64,000 nucleotides of DNA, from the NCBI RefSeq assembly GCF_002848005.1, contig NZ_PKHX01000002.1, positions 1-64,000 on the forward strand, read 5' to 3'. Numbering within the stretch: the stretch's first letter is position 1; every line of letters begins with the position of its first letter. Below the pieces are notes generated by a model. It was not told where the DNA came from. It saw only the letters and a program-made list of their open reading frames with translations, and did not search any database. The translations under genes were made by a program, and so were the position numbers. Positions 46,935-56,766 of the stretch are shown piece after piece. The stretch is from Varibaculum cambriense. GTDB lineage: Bacteria; Actinomycetota; Actinomycetes; Actinomycetales; Actinomycetaceae.

Positions 46935-48152
46935 ATGCACAAACCGCAAGAACACAGAATTTCGAATCGTCTCGCGCAAATATCTCCCTCCGCAACTTTG
47001 GCGGTAGATGCGGCCGCGAAAGAACTCAAAGCTCAAGGGCGTCCAGTCATCGGATTTGGTGCCGGGGAGCCCAACTTTTCTACCCCTGACTATATTGTTG
47101 AAGCGGCGCAGGCTGCCTGTGCGGATCCTGCTATGCATCATTACAGCCCGGGGAAAGGCTTACCCCAGTTGCGGGAAGCGATCGCGAAGAAGACCCTGCG
47201 GGATTCTGGCTACGAAGTAGACCCCAATACCGAAATTATTGTTACTAACGGCGGTAAACAGGCAGTTTTCGAAGCTTTCTCGGCAATAGTAGAGGTCGGC
47301 GATGAAGTTATCATGCCCACCCCCTACTGGACGACTTACCCGGAAGTTATCAAAATTGCCGGCGGGGTTCCGGTTCCGGTAATGGCGGGTGCAGATCAGC
47401 ATTATAAAGTCACAGTCGAACAGCTGGATGCCGCAAAAACCGAAAAAACTAAAGCTCTGCTAGTGGTTAGTCCTTCCAACCCTACTGGCGCGGTCTATAA
47501 CGCGAACGAGTTAAAAGCTATCGGACAGTGGGCGCTAGATAACGGGATTTGGGTAATTACTGACGAGATCTATGAACACCTCATCTATGACGGAATCCAT
47601 GTCGAGCATATTGTGAAACTGGTTCCGGAACTGGCGAAACAAACTCTGGTACTAAATGGGGTAGCTAAAACCTATGCCATGACCGGGTGGCGAGTAGGTT
47701 GGATGATCGCTCCGGCAGACGTAATCAAAGCCTGCGCCGCTTTCCAGTCCCACACCACCGGAAACGTCTCGAATATTGCGCAGCGGGCGGCACTAGCTGC
47801 CGTTAGCGGCCCGCTCGACAAAGTCGAACAGATGCGCGAAGTATTTGATCGGCGACGCCAGCGGATGGTAGAGCTGCTACGCCAGGTTCCTGACCTTGAA
47901 GTTCCCATGCCTCATGGCGCCTTCTACTGTTACCCCAGCGTAGAACGGATTTTGGGGCGGGAACTCGCGGGCGAAACTCCGCAGACTTCGGCCGAGTTGG
48001 CTGATCTAATGCTCCGCAAAGTCGAAGTGGCGGTAGTTCCCGGCGAGGCCTTCGGTCCTTCCGGTTTCTTCCGGCTTTCCTATGCGTTAAGCGACGAGGA
48101 CTTAGAGGAAGGCGTCGGCCGAATAGTCGATTTTCTTAATCAAGTAAAATAG
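46935..48152 (+). CDS. class I pyridoxal-phosphate aminotransferase (aspartate aminotransferase-like)
   Basis: A 405-residue enzyme. Substrate and cofactor elements are [25 protein letters not shown], the [13 protein letters not shown] loop, [12 protein letters not shown] and the Schiff-base lysine in [17 protein letters not shown]. It fits the type Ib aspartate aminotransferase group, transferring amino groups between aspartate and 2-oxoglutarate or aromatic acids. Start chosen at ATG 46935, which gives the usual N terminus; there is no ribosome-binding site. A CAAAAT box 6 nt upstream hints at a leaderless mRNA. The frame is open 23 codons further. Confidence 0.88.
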   Translation: MHKPQEHRISNRLAQISPSATLAVDAAAKELKAQGRPVIGFGAGEPNFSTPDYIVEAAQAACADPAMHHYSPGKGLPQLREAIAKKTLRDSGYEVDPNTEIIVTNGGKQAVFEAFSAIVEVGDEVIMPTPYWTTYPEVIKIAGGVPVPVMAGADQHYKVTVEQLDAAKTEKTKALLVVSPSNPTGAVYNANELKAIGQWALDNGIWVITDEIYEHLIYDGIHVEHIVKLVPELAKQTLVLNGVAKTYAMTGWRVGWMIAPADVIKACAAFQSHTTGNVSNIAQRAALAAVSGPLDKVEQMREVFDRRRQRMVELLRQVPDLEVPMPHGAFYCYPSVERILGRELAGETPQTSAELADLMLRKVEVAVVPGEAFGPSGFFRLSYALSDEDLEEGVGRIVDFLNQVK

Positions 48153-48165
48153 GTTGTCCTTCCTA

Positions 48166-48197
48166 CCCTCTCTATAATCTATAATCATTAGAGAGGG
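48166..48197 (+). promoter_or_regulatory. palindrome with two TATAAT boxes upstream of the two-component genes
   Basis: CCCTCTCTA (48166-48174) and TAGAGAGGG (48189-48197) form a 9-bp inverted repeat enclosing two perfect TATAAT hexamers (48173-48178, 48180-48185). It may be the promoter plus operator of the small protein / kinase / regulator genes, or the terminator stem of the aminotransferase gene. Confidence 0.5.
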
Positions 48198-48244
48198 GCG
48201 CGTGGGCGTCCCACCGTACGGGAACCACAGGGGAGGGCGGCAGA

Positions 48245-48445
48245 ATGCGCAAGTTCGCAGCAATAGCCATAGTAACTGCCGCCCTGTGCCTTGCGGTTCT
48301 AATTGGGACGCGGGCTATTGTGTTGAATGGGGTTCATGACTTGGGGCCGGCAGTTAACTTCGATCCCCAAGTTGCGGTGACTACCCAGCAGTCTCCGCAA
48401 CTATCCCCCAGCGTGCCCGCCACCGATAAGGTGGGACAGCCATGA
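48245..48445 (+). CDS. small signal-anchored protein preceding the histidine kinase
   Basis: A 66-residue protein: one N-terminal hydrophobic segment (AIAIVTAALCLAVLIG), then a Val/Pro/Gln/Ser-rich tail that would lie outside the membrane. No family is recognised. AGGGCGG precedes the ATG. Its stop codon overlaps the kinase start (ATGA), so it is translationally coupled to it and could be an accessory or sensing subunit; that is inference from position. Confidence 0.6.
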   Translation: MRKFAAIAIVTAALCLAVLIGTRAIVLNGVHDLGPAVNFDPQVAVTTQQSPQLSPSVPATDKVGQP

Positions 48446-50262
48446 GTGAAAATCCTAGCTACGCTGGCAGCGCTTTTCCCGGTGACTCCAATTTGTCCCC
48501 GGTTCCGGCTCCGGGTACTCTCCCCGCTAGTCACCCCCTTCCCGCAGTGCAGTTACCGGGAGAAAAAACCCTGCCGCAGATTCTTAACCCTGTCGATGCC
48601 GCCCCGGCTACTCCCTTGCCCTCCTCCTTGCCGCCCACAGTAACTACGCCCCCGGCTGCCCCAGAACGCGCCGCCTATCAAAGTCGTCCCCGGCGGGTAG
48701 TGGAAAAAACTATCAAGCCTCAAAGCAATACCCCCAAGTTGCGGATTACTAACCTGCGTAACCGGATGCTGGTGCATTCGGTATTGATTTCCGGATTCGC
48801 ACTCACCATCGTAGGGCTGATTTTGTTGGTCAGTGGAATATTTCAAATTACCCACGCCGAGCGTTCCCAGACCGAGCTAATCACCAATGATCTGCGCAAT
48901 TTCGTGAAAGCTGAGAACAGTAAATCTAACGGAGGGCTCGCTTCAGCCAAAGATGCCTTGAAACGCTTCATTGCTGCCGAAGACACCCCCTACAACGGTA
49001 GTTTGCTGGGATTTTCGGCCGGGCAACTAATAGAGCAAAAGGACGCGCGGGATTCCGCTGCCCATCAAGATGCGCAACTTTTGGCAGAACTAGCCAGCTA
49101 TTCGGATATCGACTCGGCCAAAATGTTTATGGTTCGCACCGATCAGGCCACCTATGCGGTGGGATTGGTACCGATCAGCGCCGCCGATACCGATGACACC
49201 CTGTTGGTGATCGTATCTAATTTTTCGGCCGATACTACCCCCACTCAAACCCAACTATTATTATTTGCCGGCATTTCCTTCCTGGTATTAGCCCTAGTGG
49301 GGCTGGTAAATGTGCGTGCTTCCCAACCATTACTCGCCCCTATTGGCAGGTTGCGGAATCTGATGGCTTCTATTACCAGCGAGCAGGATCTAACTAAGCG
49401 TTTGCCGGTAGAGGGCGATGATGATCTCGCGGATGTTACCCGCCAGATGAACTCGATGATTGCCCGCCTGCAATCCAGTTTTGACGAGCAACGTGACCTG
49501 TTAAATGATGTGGGGCACGAGCTACGCACCCCCATAACGGTGGTTCGCGGACACCTAGAGCTGTTAAACCCCAATGACCCTCAAGACACTGCCCGCACTC
49601 GAGAACTGGCTTTAGAAGAACTTTCGCGGATGCATCGGCTCACCGAAGATCTAATTACCGTCGCTAAGAGTGATCGCCCCGACTTTATCCGTCCCGAGCG
49701 GGTAGATATTGGTGATTTATTGATGGATGCTTTTGAAAACGCTACCCAATTGGGCGATTTCAACTGGCGAATCGATAACCTCACTATTGTCCCCACCACC
49801 GCTGATCCTCAGCGTCTGCAGCAGGCGTTGCTCGCCCTCGCTCAAAATGCTTCGAAGTTCGCTACCCCCGGAAGCGTAATTGCCCTGGGGGCGGGGATTG
49901 ATTATCAACAACCCCTATTGGATCAGCAAGGTAATCCCGTACCCGCGGACACGATTACCGCTCCCAGCCTGCAGATGCTAGCGCAAGTTCCCCCGGTGGA
50001 GGGCACCCACCGTCTGAACCTGTGGGTTCGTGACCAGGGAATCGGCATTGACCCGAAGGACCAAGAACAAATCTTTGGACGCTTCATGCGCGTCAACCAC
50101 TCCTATGCCGGATCTGGCTTGGGACTATCAATCGTGAACGCCATTGCCCAAGCCCATGGGGGAATCCTGCAAGTCCGATCCGCACTATCAGTGGGGTCGG
50201 TCTTCAATATCAGCCTGCCGATATCAAATGATGATTGCAAAGATGAATTACAAGGAGAATAA
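48442..50262 (+). CDS. sensor histidine kinase (OmpR-associated type)
   Basis: A 606-residue membrane kinase. About 100 N-terminal residues are Pro-rich and cytoplasmic, then TM1 (about 112-134), an extracytoplasmic sensor of about 130 residues, TM2 (about 272-292) and a HAMP linker. The HisKA H-box is DVGHELRTPITVV (about 355), and the ATPase lobe shows NASKFATPGS, DQGIGIDPKDQ and GSGLGLSIVNAI. The Pro-rich N-terminal segment before TM1 is unusual. Overlaps the small upstream gene by 4 bp; the response regulator follows after 3 bp. Confidence 0.9.
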   Translation: MSENPSYAGSAFPGDSNLSPVPAPGTLPASHPLPAVQLPGEKTLPQILNPVDAAPATPLPSSLPPTVTTPPAAPERAAYQSRPRRVVEKTIKPQSNTPKLRITNLRNRMLVHSVLISGFALTIVGLILLVSGIFQITHAERSQTELITNDLRNFVKAENSKSNGGLASAKDALKRFIAAEDTPYNGSLLGFSAGQLIEQKDARDSAAHQDAQLLAELASYSDIDSAKMFMVRTDQATYAVGLVPISAADTDDTLLVIVSNFSADTTPTQTQLLLFAGISFLVLALVGLVNVRASQPLLAPIGRLRNLMASITSEQDLTKRLPVEGDDDLADVTRQMNSMIARLQSSFDEQRDLLNDVGHELRTPITVVRGHLELLNPNDPQDTARTRELALEELSRMHRLTEDLITVAKSDRPDFIRPERVDIGDLLMDAFENATQLGDFNWRIDNLTIVPTTADPQRLQQALLALAQNASKFATPGSVIALGAGIDYQQPLLDQQGNPVPADTITAPSLQMLAQVPPVEGTHRLNLWVRDQGIGIDPKDQEQIFGRFMRVNHSYAGSGLGLSIVNAIAQAHGGILQVRSALSVGSVFNISLPISNDDCKDELQGE

Positions 50263-50265
50263 AAC

Positions 50266-50937
50266 ATGACCAGTATTTTGGTGGTAGAGGACGAGCCCGG
50301 CATCTCCTCTTTTGTCGCTAAAGGACTAACTTCCGCCGGATATAACGTGACTGTAGTCGACAAGGGCGCAGACGCTATTTCCGGGGCACTTGGCGGTGAC
50401 TATTCGCTGATCGTCCTCGATATCGGCCTGCCCGATATGGACGGTTTTGAAGTATTAGAGCAGATTCGCGGACAGGGAGCTACCCTACCGATTATTGTGC
50501 TCACGGCACGTTCTTCAGTCGAAGACACCGTTAGCGGTCTGGAGCAAGGCGCCGACGACTATATGTCGAAACCTTTCCGTTTCGAGGAACTTTTAGCCCG
50601 GATTCGGCTACGTTTAAAGAACGCTAGTTCTGACGACCCCTCCAATATGGTGCAAATCAATGTGGGGGGTCTCCACCTGGATTTGCGTACTCGCTGCGCG
50701 ACTATTGATGGGGAACCGGTAGAACTCTCCGCCCGCGAGTTCACTATGCTACAGGCATTTATGGAACATCCTGACCAGGTACTTTCCCGCTCCCAATTGT
50801 TGGATATGGTGTGGGGGTATGATTTCGATCCCGGCTCGAATGTGGTGGACGTATATGTGCGTTACCTGCGCCGCAAGATCGGTTCAGAACGCATCGTAAC
50901 CGTACGTGGCATGGGATACCGCCTGGTAGTGATGTAG
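50266..50937 (+). CDS. OmpR-family response regulator
   Basis: A 223-residue protein. The receiver domain has the acidic pocket VVEDE, the phosphoacceptor in VLDIGLPDMDGF and the K in MSKPFRFEELLARI. The winged-helix output contains LSAREFTMLQAFMEHPDQVLSR and DVYVRYLRRKIG. It is the partner of the adjacent kinase. AAGGAG precedes the ATG. A very strong terminator follows. The palindrome at 48166 is a candidate autoregulatory site. Confidence 0.93.
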   Translation: MTSILVVEDEPGISSFVAKGLTSAGYNVTVVDKGADAISGALGGDYSLIVLDIGLPDMDGFEVLEQIRGQGATLPIIVLTARSSVEDTVSGLEQGADDYMSKPFRFEELLARIRLRLKNASSDDPSNMVQINVGGLHLDLRTRCATIDGEPVELSAREFTMLQAFMEHPDQVLSRSQLLDMVWGYDFDPGSNVVDVYVRYLRRKIGSERIVTVRGMGYRLVVM

Positions 50938-50992
50938 TAGTTCTTTTGGTTCTTAACCACATCTCCCTGCATCATCTATAAAGATAAAAGTA

Positions 50993-51033
50993 TCCCGGGA
51001 GGCTGGATTAATATCCAGCCTCCCGGGATTTTT
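50993..51033. terminator. bidirectional terminator between response regulator and glpK
   Basis: A 16-bp perfect stem TCCCGGGAGGCTGGAT / ATCCAGCCTCCCGGGA with loop TAAT, followed by TTTTTG on the plus strand. The minus strand has a shorter T-rich tail, so it probably serves the convergent glpK as well. Confidence 0.92.
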
Positions 51034-51064
51034 GTTGCTATTCAGTTATGATCACGAACGCGCT

Positions 51065-52591
51065 TTAGGCGTTTTCTACATCGGCGTCTACCCACTCGAA
51101 GGTGCGGGTGACCGCTTTCTTCCACAAACGGTAGTTGCGGTCGTACTCGTCGCGATCTTTACCAGGCTCCCAGCGCTTGCCTTCTGCCCAGTTATCGATC
51201 ACGTCTTGCTCGCCATCCCAGAATCCCACGGCGATACCGGCGGCGTAAGCCGCACCCAGCGCGGTGGTTTCTAGCACCTGCGGACGTACCAGCGGCACGC
51301 CCAATTGGTCGGCCTGGAACTGCATAACCATTTCGTCCTTGGTCATGCCACCATCAACGCGCAGCTCTTTGAGCTCCACGCCCGAGTCCGCCACCATGGC
51401 GTCGAAAACCTCGCGGCTCTGGTAGGGGGTAGCTTCCTGCACTGCACGGGCAATGTGTCCCTTGTTGTTGTAGCGGGTTAGACCCACAATCGCACCCCGG
51501 GCATCGTCCTTCCAGTAAGGAGCAAATAGACCAGAGAACGCGGGCACAAAGTAGACACCACCGTTGTCGTCTACCGTGCTGGCTAGCTTCTCGATCTCTT
51601 CCGAGCTCTTGATCAGTCCCAGGTTGTCACGCAGCCACTGCACCAGCGAACCAGCAACCGCGATCGAGCCCTCCAGGGCGTAAACCGGTTTGTTGTCACC
51701 GATCTTGTAAGCCACAGTAGTCAGCAGGCCGTTGTTGGAGAACACCGGTTCTTCACCAGTATTCATCAACACGAAGCAGCCAGTACCGTAAGTGTTCTTC
51801 GCCATGCCCTTCTCGAAGCAGGCCTGTCCGAAGGTGGCAGCCTGCTGGTCGCCCAAGATACCCGAAATTGGGGTGTCAATCAGGAGACCATTCTTACGGC
51901 CATAACCGTAAACCTCGGAAGAGGAGCAGATCTCCGGCAGCATCGACATCGGAATCCCGAAGTCTTTGCAGATGTCTTCGCGCCACTGCAGGGTACGAAT
52001 ATCCATCAGCATGGTTCGCGAAGCGTTGGTGACATCGGTCTTGTGCACCCCGCCGTTCACGCCGCCAGTCATATTCCACAGTACCCAGCAGTCGGTGTTA
52101 CCGAACAGCAGGTCACCGGCTTCTGCCTTTTCGCGAGCGCCCTCAACATTGTCTAGGATCCACTTGATTTCCGGCCCGGAATAGTAGGTGGATAGGTCGA
52201 GTCCGCAAATATCGCGATACTTGGAGGGGCCGTCATCGCCCGCGAGTTCCCGGATAATTTGGGAAGTACGAGTATCTTGCCAAACAATCGCGTTGTAGAC
52301 CGGTTCACCAGTGTTCTTGTCCCACACCACCACGGTTTCGCGCTGGTTGGTAATTCCCACAGCCGCGACCTCATGCCGGTTTATCTCTGCCTTCTGCAGG
52401 GCCTCGGCGACACATTCACGAATGTTGTCCCAGATCTCAATGGGATTGTGCTCAACCCAACCGGCCTTCGGGAAAATCTGCTCGTGTTCTTTTTGTCCTA
52501 CCGACACGATCTGTCCGGCATGGTCGAACAGAATCGCCCGCGAAGAGGTGGTTCCCTGGTCAATGGCCATTACAAATCTTTTTTCGGTCAT
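51065..52591 (-). CDS. glpK: Glycerol kinase
   Basis: A 508-residue FGGY-family kinase that phosphorylates glycerol to glycerol-3-phosphate. [19 protein letters not shown] is the phosphate loop, QLGV and [18 protein letters not shown] lie near the C terminus, and [19 protein letters not shown] and [11 protein letters not shown] are the hinge motifs. It is transcribed with the facilitator gene glpF upstream of it (about 50 bp apart). Confidence 0.97.
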   Translation of the reverse strand: MTEKRFVMAIDQGTTSSRAILFDHAGQIVSVGQKEHEQIFPKAGWVEHNPIEIWDNIRECVAEALQKAEINRHEVAAVGITNQRETVVVWDKNTGEPVYNAIVWQDTRTSQIIRELAGDDGPSKYRDICGLDLSTYYSGPEIKWILDNVEGAREKAEAGDLLFGNTDCWVLWNMTGGVNGGVHKTDVTNASRTMLMDIRTLQWREDICKDFGIPMSMLPEICSSSEVYGYGRKNGLLIDTPISGILGDQQAATFGQACFEKGMAKNTYGTGCFVLMNTGEEPVFSNNGLLTTVAYKIGDNKPVYALEGSIAVAGSLVQWLRDNLGLIKSSEEIEKLASTVDDNGGVYFVPAFSGLFAPYWKDDARGAIVGLTRYNNKGHIARAVQEATPYQSREVFDAMVADSGVELKELRVDGGMTKDEMVMQFQADQLGVPLVRPQVLETTALGAAYAAGIAVGFWDGEQDVIDNWAEGKRWEPGKDRDEYDRNYRLWKKAVTRTFEWVDADVENA

Positions 52592-52641
52592 ATCTCTTTC
52601 TTCCTTTAGGGTTCTTTCTATTTGTCCTTAATACAGTCTTA

Positions 52642-53463
52642 CTAGGCAGCCATTCCCACGCCGACCACGATCAGCGGGGTGATAATGGCACCAATCGTGG
52701 GTCCAAGAATCGGAACCCAAGCGTAACCCCAGTCAGCGTCCGGCTTTCCACCCTTCATCGGGAGTATGCTGAACATAATACGCGGTCCCAAGTCACGAAC
52801 CTGGTTGATGGCGTATCCGGTAGGACCACCCAAACCAATACCGATGACTACGATACAGAGGGCAACTGCCAAGGGGCCGACCTGAGTCGGGGTACCGCCA
52901 GATACCATTACAAAGGCCAACAGGCCGAAGGTGCCGATGATCTCGGTGAGGGTGTTCCATCCGTAAGAACGCACCTCGGGAGCAGTAGAGAAGCACCACA
53001 ACTTGGGGCGGGGATCATCCATCTGCAGATCGAAATGCTTCTTGTAAGCCAAGTAGGCGATTAGCGCACCCACCATTGCTCCCAGTAGTTGGGCAATAAT
53101 ATAAATACACACGTTCGTCCCAGTAACTGGGATGCCACCGTCAGCGATACTGGGGCCATTAAGAGTTACCTTGCTGTCCAGTCCGTGCCAAACAGCTTTC
53201 ATAATGGTAACTGCGGGGTTGAGGTGACCACCGGTCTTATAGGCAGCGTACACACCCATGTACACTGCCAAACCCCACCCAAAGTTGATCATTAACCAGC
53301 CGCCGCCGTTACCTTTCGATTTCAAAAGGTTATTGGTACAGCAGGTGCCAACACCGAACATCAAAAGAATGGCGGTGCCAAAGAATTCTGATGCGAAGAT
53401 CTCACCACTACCTGGGGTGGCTGCTGCCATCGGTACCAGGAGATCATTCAATGTCGCAAACAT
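52642..53463 (-). CDS. glpF: glycerol facilitator (aquaporin/MIP family)
   Basis: A 273-residue channel with six transmembrane segments. The first half-helix motif is normal (GGHLNPAVTI). The second, normally NPARD, reads AINQVRDLGPRI, so Pro-Ala is replaced by Gln-Val. NQxRD variants are known from glyceroaquaporins of Gram-positive bacteria. AAGGAG precedes the ATG. Gene order glpF-glpK and the divergent SorC-type regulator suggest glycerol-inducible expression. Confidence 0.92.
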   Translation of the reverse strand: MFATLNDLLVPMAAATPGSGEIFASEFFGTAILLMFGVGTCCTNNLLKSKGNGGGWLMINFGWGLAVYMGVYAAYKTGGHLNPAVTIMKAVWHGLDSKVTLNGPSIADGGIPVTGTNVCIYIIAQLLGAMVGALIAYLAYKKHFDLQMDDPRPKLWCFSTAPEVRSYGWNTLTEIIGTFGLLAFVMVSGGTPTQVGPLAVALCIVVIGIGLGGPTGYAINQVRDLGPRIMFSILPMKGGKPDADWGYAWVPILGPTIGAIITPLIVVGVGMAA

Positions 53464-53497
53464 ATGCGCTCCTTTGCGCTAGGTTATTGGATTATTA

Positions 53498-53526
53498 TTT
53501 ATTCAATTTTGTTAGGTCACGGTCAA
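53498..53526 (-). promoter_or_regulatory. candidate glpF promoter
   Basis: On the minus strand TTGACC (53521-53526) and AATAAA (53498-53503) are 17 bp apart, 35 bp before the glpF ATG. Confidence 0.4.
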
Positions 53527-53600
53527 AAATGAGCGATCTTCTTCCACGCCTTTCATTTTCTCCCAATGGTCTGCTTCCATTTTTTGCTTTTGGACACTAA

Positions 53601-53619
53601 TGTTCAACATAGTAGAACA
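53601..53619. promoter_or_regulatory. candidate SorC-type operator
   Basis: TGTTCAAC-ATA-GTAGAACA is a palindrome with 7 of 8 positions symmetric, in the divergent region 24 bp before the SorC-type start codon and about 140 bp from glpF. Confidence 0.5.
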
Positions 53620-53642
53620 AACGTGCGCGTTAAAGCGCGGGG

Positions 53643-54653
53643 GTGAGATTTTTGTCAAAAGACGTCAAACCAACCGAGGAACATTTTAGTGAAGAAAACA
53701 CCACCAGAGATGAACTAGCGCGCTCTGCCGCCCTAGCCTACTACGTGCAGGGACAAACCATGGAGGCAATCCGCCGTCGCATGGGAGTATCCCGCTCTAC
53801 AGTGTCGCGACTGTTGTCATATGCCCGTAAGCGGGGAATCGTCACCATCTCGGTGCAAACCAACAATGTGCCGCACACCCGCCTGGAGCGACAGTTACAG
53901 GAACGATTTGGGGTAAATGTACATATCGTGGAGATGCCGCCTGACACTACCCAAAACCGCGTCCTCGAAAATGTCACCAAAACCGCGGCACAAATCTTAG
54001 GGCAGCTGGTCAATGACGGTGAAATAGTAGGCATTGCCTGGGGGAATACCACCACCGAGATGGCCGGTCATATAACTCAAAAGGACGTCGATAACGTCAC
54101 CTTGGTGCAGCTAAATGGCGCAGCCTCCACCGAGACTTCCGGAATCGCGCACGTAGGAGGGATCCTAGCCCGCATGGCCTACCAGTGGAAGGCTAATATC
54201 GTACAGTTTCCGGTGCCGGCCTTTTTTGACAATCCCGATACCAAAGAGGCGCTTTGGCGGGAGGGAGCGGTGCGGCGCGTCCTTAACTGGCAAGAAAAAT
54301 GTACTTTAGCGGTGTTTAGCGTGGGGGCATTACGTGCTGAAATTCCCTCCCACGTTTATGCTGCCGGTTATCTTACCCGCAGTGAGTTAAACAAATTGGC
54401 GCTAGATAAAGTGGTGGGGGATGTTTGCACCGTACTCATCCGCCCTGATGGATCTTGGCGAGATATTTCCTTAAATAGACGCGCCACCGGTCCGACTCCC
54501 GATCAGCTGCGTCGTATCCCCCGGCGTTTTTGCGTAGTTGCGGGCAAGACTAAAGCCCAATCTCTCCTAGGGGCGCTTAACGCCGGGGTAGCTACCGATG
54601 TGGTTTGCGATAAAGCGATAGCGGAAAAGGTTTGGGCACTGGCAAAGTCCTAG
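53643..54653 (+). CDS. SorC/DeoR-family sugar-binding transcriptional regulator
   Basis: A 336-residue protein: an N-terminal HTH (ALAYYVQGQTMEAIRRRMGVSRSTVSRLLSYARKRG region, about 20-55) and a C-terminal SorC effector domain that binds phosphorylated sugars (GIAWGNTTTEMAG, VQLNGAA, RRVLNWQEK). Divergent from glpFK and probably their regulator, with glycerol-3-phosphate or a related metabolite as ligand; that is inference from position. The start is uncertain: GTG 53643 or TTG 53652, neither with a well-placed ribosome-binding site. Confidence 0.85.
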   Translation: MRFLSKDVKPTEEHFSEENTTRDELARSAALAYYVQGQTMEAIRRRMGVSRSTVSRLLSYARKRGIVTISVQTNNVPHTRLERQLQERFGVNVHIVEMPPDTTQNRVLENVTKTAAQILGQLVNDGEIVGIAWGNTTTEMAGHITQKDVDNVTLVQLNGAASTETSGIAHVGGILARMAYQWKANIVQFPVPAFFDNPDTKEALWREGAVRRVLNWQEKCTLAVFSVGALRAEIPSHVYAAGYLTRSELNKLALDKVVGDVCTVLIRPDGSWRDISLNRRATGPTPDQLRRIPRRFCVVAGKTKAQSLLGALNAGVATDVVCDKAIAEKVWALAKS

Positions 54654-54662
54654 AATAGAGAC

Positions 54663-55934
54663 ATGGTAAAAACCGATTTCACCGATGCTTGCGAGTGGGT
54701 TGCCCCTCGAACTGATCACCAACCCACGAAACCAGTTCCCGCTTGGTACCGGACAGCCGCAGACCAAGAGAATGCTGCTGAGGGCGGTGAAATCCCAGAG
54801 TTAAAGCACCTGACCACTATCGGTACCGGGGGGAAACCGAAAGCGTTTTACCCGGTAGACACGGAGGAAGATCTGGTCGCGGCGGTACGAGAGGCAGACC
54901 GCGCGGGAGAGCAACTCCTGGTGTTGGGGGGAGGTTCCAATCTGCTATGTGGGGAGAACTTATCTGACCTGGTGGTGGTGCAAGATCGGCGCAGCGGGGT
55001 AACGGTAACCGAAGATACCGCTTGCGGAGGCACCCTGGTGAGCGCCCCTGCCGGGCAATCCTGGGATGAGTTCGTATGCGCCTGCATTGATGAAGATCAA
55101 ATGGGTTTAGAAGCTCTTTCGGGGATCCCCGGAACCGTAGGAGCCGCTCCGGTACAAAATATTGGCGCCTACGGGCATGAAGTAGCGGAGACCCTGTCTA
55201 CGGTGCGGGTTTTTGACCGTTTGAAAGACGGGATCCGGGTACTGCCGGTCGGGGATTTACAGCTGGGCTACCGCACCTCGATTATTAAACGTTCTTTACA
55301 GGATGAGGAGGCCGGAGGCGGACGCACCTGGGGCTATACCGGACGTTACGTGGTGCTAGCGGCTGATTTTCAGTTGGCGCATGCCTCCCTGTCTGCGCCC
55401 ATCGAATACCAGCAGCTGGCCGATAAATTAGGGGTTAAGCTAGGGGAACGCGCCGATATGCGCGAGGTGCGTCAGGCAGTTTTAGAGCTGCGCCGCTCTA
55501 AAGGGATGGTACTAGATCCCGCCGACCCTGATACCCGCTCGTGCGGTTCTTTCTTTACTAACCCGATTATTTCTACCGAGGACGCGGAGCAACTTCCGCC
55601 TCAGGCGCCGCGTTTCCCGGTTTATAACCTGCAGTTGCGCAATGCGGTTACTGGCGAAGCTCCCCAAGTGGAGGGACAAGTAAAAACCTCTGCCGCCTGG
55701 TTGATTTCGCACGCAGGCTTGGAAAAAGGATTCGCCCTCCCCCGTTCTAATCCAGACGACGGCGCGCCGCGAGCGGCGCTTTCTTCTAAACACGTCTTGG
55801 CGCTCACCAACCGCGATCACGCTACTTCTGGCGACATCGTGGAGTTAGCACGCGCGGTACAGGAAAAAGTAAAAGCCAAGTTCAACGTAAATCTAGAACC
55901 CGAGCCGGTGTGGGTAGCGGCCGACGCTAACTAG
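54663..55934 (+). CDS. murB: UDP-N-acetylenolpyruvoylglucosamine reductase
   Basis: A 423-residue FAD enzyme reducing UDP-GlcNAc-enolpyruvate to UDP-MurNAc in peptidoglycan synthesis. FAD-binding: LLVLGGGSNLLCGENL and SGIPGTVGAAPVQNIGAYG. Catalytic Ser in RSCGSFFTNPI and Glu near the C terminus (LEPEPVW). About 60 extra N-terminal residues precede the FAD domain, common in actinobacteria. The 3' end overlaps the convergent phosphodiesterase gene by 4 bp. Confidence 0.95.
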   Translation: MVKTDFTDACEWVAPRTDHQPTKPVPAWYRTAADQENAAEGGEIPELKHLTTIGTGGKPKAFYPVDTEEDLVAAVREADRAGEQLLVLGGGSNLLCGENLSDLVVVQDRRSGVTVTEDTACGGTLVSAPAGQSWDEFVCACIDEDQMGLEALSGIPGTVGAAPVQNIGAYGHEVAETLSTVRVFDRLKDGIRVLPVGDLQLGYRTSIIKRSLQDEEAGGGRTWGYTGRYVVLAADFQLAHASLSAPIEYQQLADKLGVKLGERADMREVRQAVLELRRSKGMVLDPADPDTRSCGSFFTNPIISTEDAEQLPPQAPRFPVYNLQLRNAVTGEAPQVEGQVKTSAAWLISHAGLEKGFALPRSNPDDGAPRAALSSKHVLALTNRDHATSGDIVELARAVQEKVKAKFNVNLEPEPVWVAADAN

Positions 55935-56665
55935 CGGCGGGGAATTAAATGCGCCACATCGGTGAAAATACCGGTTGCACCCCAATTAAATAGTTCATTG
56001 GCGCGGGCAGGAGAGTTAACTGTCCACACGTTGACCCCAAAACCGGCGTCCCGAAAGGATCGCACTTTTTCGCGAGTTAAGCCGGTGTCTTCGGGGTGAA
56101 TATAACTGGCGCCCACCAGCTCTAACACCGAACGCCAATCATCATGCAGCGAGCAGGTTTCATACAGACAACCTAGAGGAATTTCCGGTGCCAGGGCATG
56201 GAACTCCGATAGTAGTACGTGGTTAAAGCAGGAAACGAGCACTTCCGGTCCGTTTAGCCGACCTAGTTCTTTGATTACTGCTTTAATCAGCTGGCGAGTC
56301 ATAGCCGCACCCGCTTCATTGGATTTTATTTCGATATTGGCATTTAGCCCCGTCTCGTTCATAAAGTCCACCAGTTGGCGGAGGGTAGGAAGCTTTTCTC
56401 CCGCAAATTCGGGGCCAAACCAACTGCCGGCATCAATCGATTCTAGATCGGCGGCAGTGAGTCCGTAGTAACCGCCAGATTTATTGGTGGTGCGATCCAA
56501 AGTGGTGTCATGGCAGATGATTACGGTTCCATCCCCCAAAATATCCACATCGGTCTCAATCCAGTTAAGACCGTGCTCGACCACTTTCCGGAAAGCGGCC
56601 ATAGTATTTTCGGGAGCTAAAGTATTTAAGCCACGATGCGCAAAGACTCGATTATCCATATCCAT
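55931..56665 (-). CDS. glycerophosphodiester phosphodiesterase
   Basis: A 244-residue cytoplasmic GDPD-family TIM-barrel. The two histidines and metal ligands are in FAHRGLNTLAPENTM and ETDVDILGDGTVIICHDTTLDRTT; NIEIKSNEAG follows. It hydrolyses deacylated phospholipids to glycerol-3-phosphate and alcohol, which fits the nearby glpFK genes. No signal peptide is visible. Start chosen at ATG 56665, giving the usual length; the frame is open to a GTG at 56704 without a ribosome-binding site. Confidence 0.9.
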   Translation of the reverse strand: MDMDNRVFAHRGLNTLAPENTMAAFRKVVEHGLNWIETDVDILGDGTVIICHDTTLDRTTNKSGGYYGLTAADLESIDAGSWFGPEFAGEKLPTLRQLVDFMNETGLNANIEIKSNEAGAAMTRQLIKAVIKELGRLNGPEVLVSCFNHVLLSEFHALAPEIPLGCLYETCSLHDDWRSVLELVGASYIHPEDTGLTREKVRSFRDAGFGVNVWTVNSPARANELFNWGATGIFTDVAHLIPRR

Positions 56666-56766
56666 TTTGATATCACTTTCTGGTTTATCTAGACGAGCTA
56701 TCACTGAATCTACTTAAGTAAAACTGGTTTAACGCCGCGTTAACCGGGATAGGACACTGGGAAATA

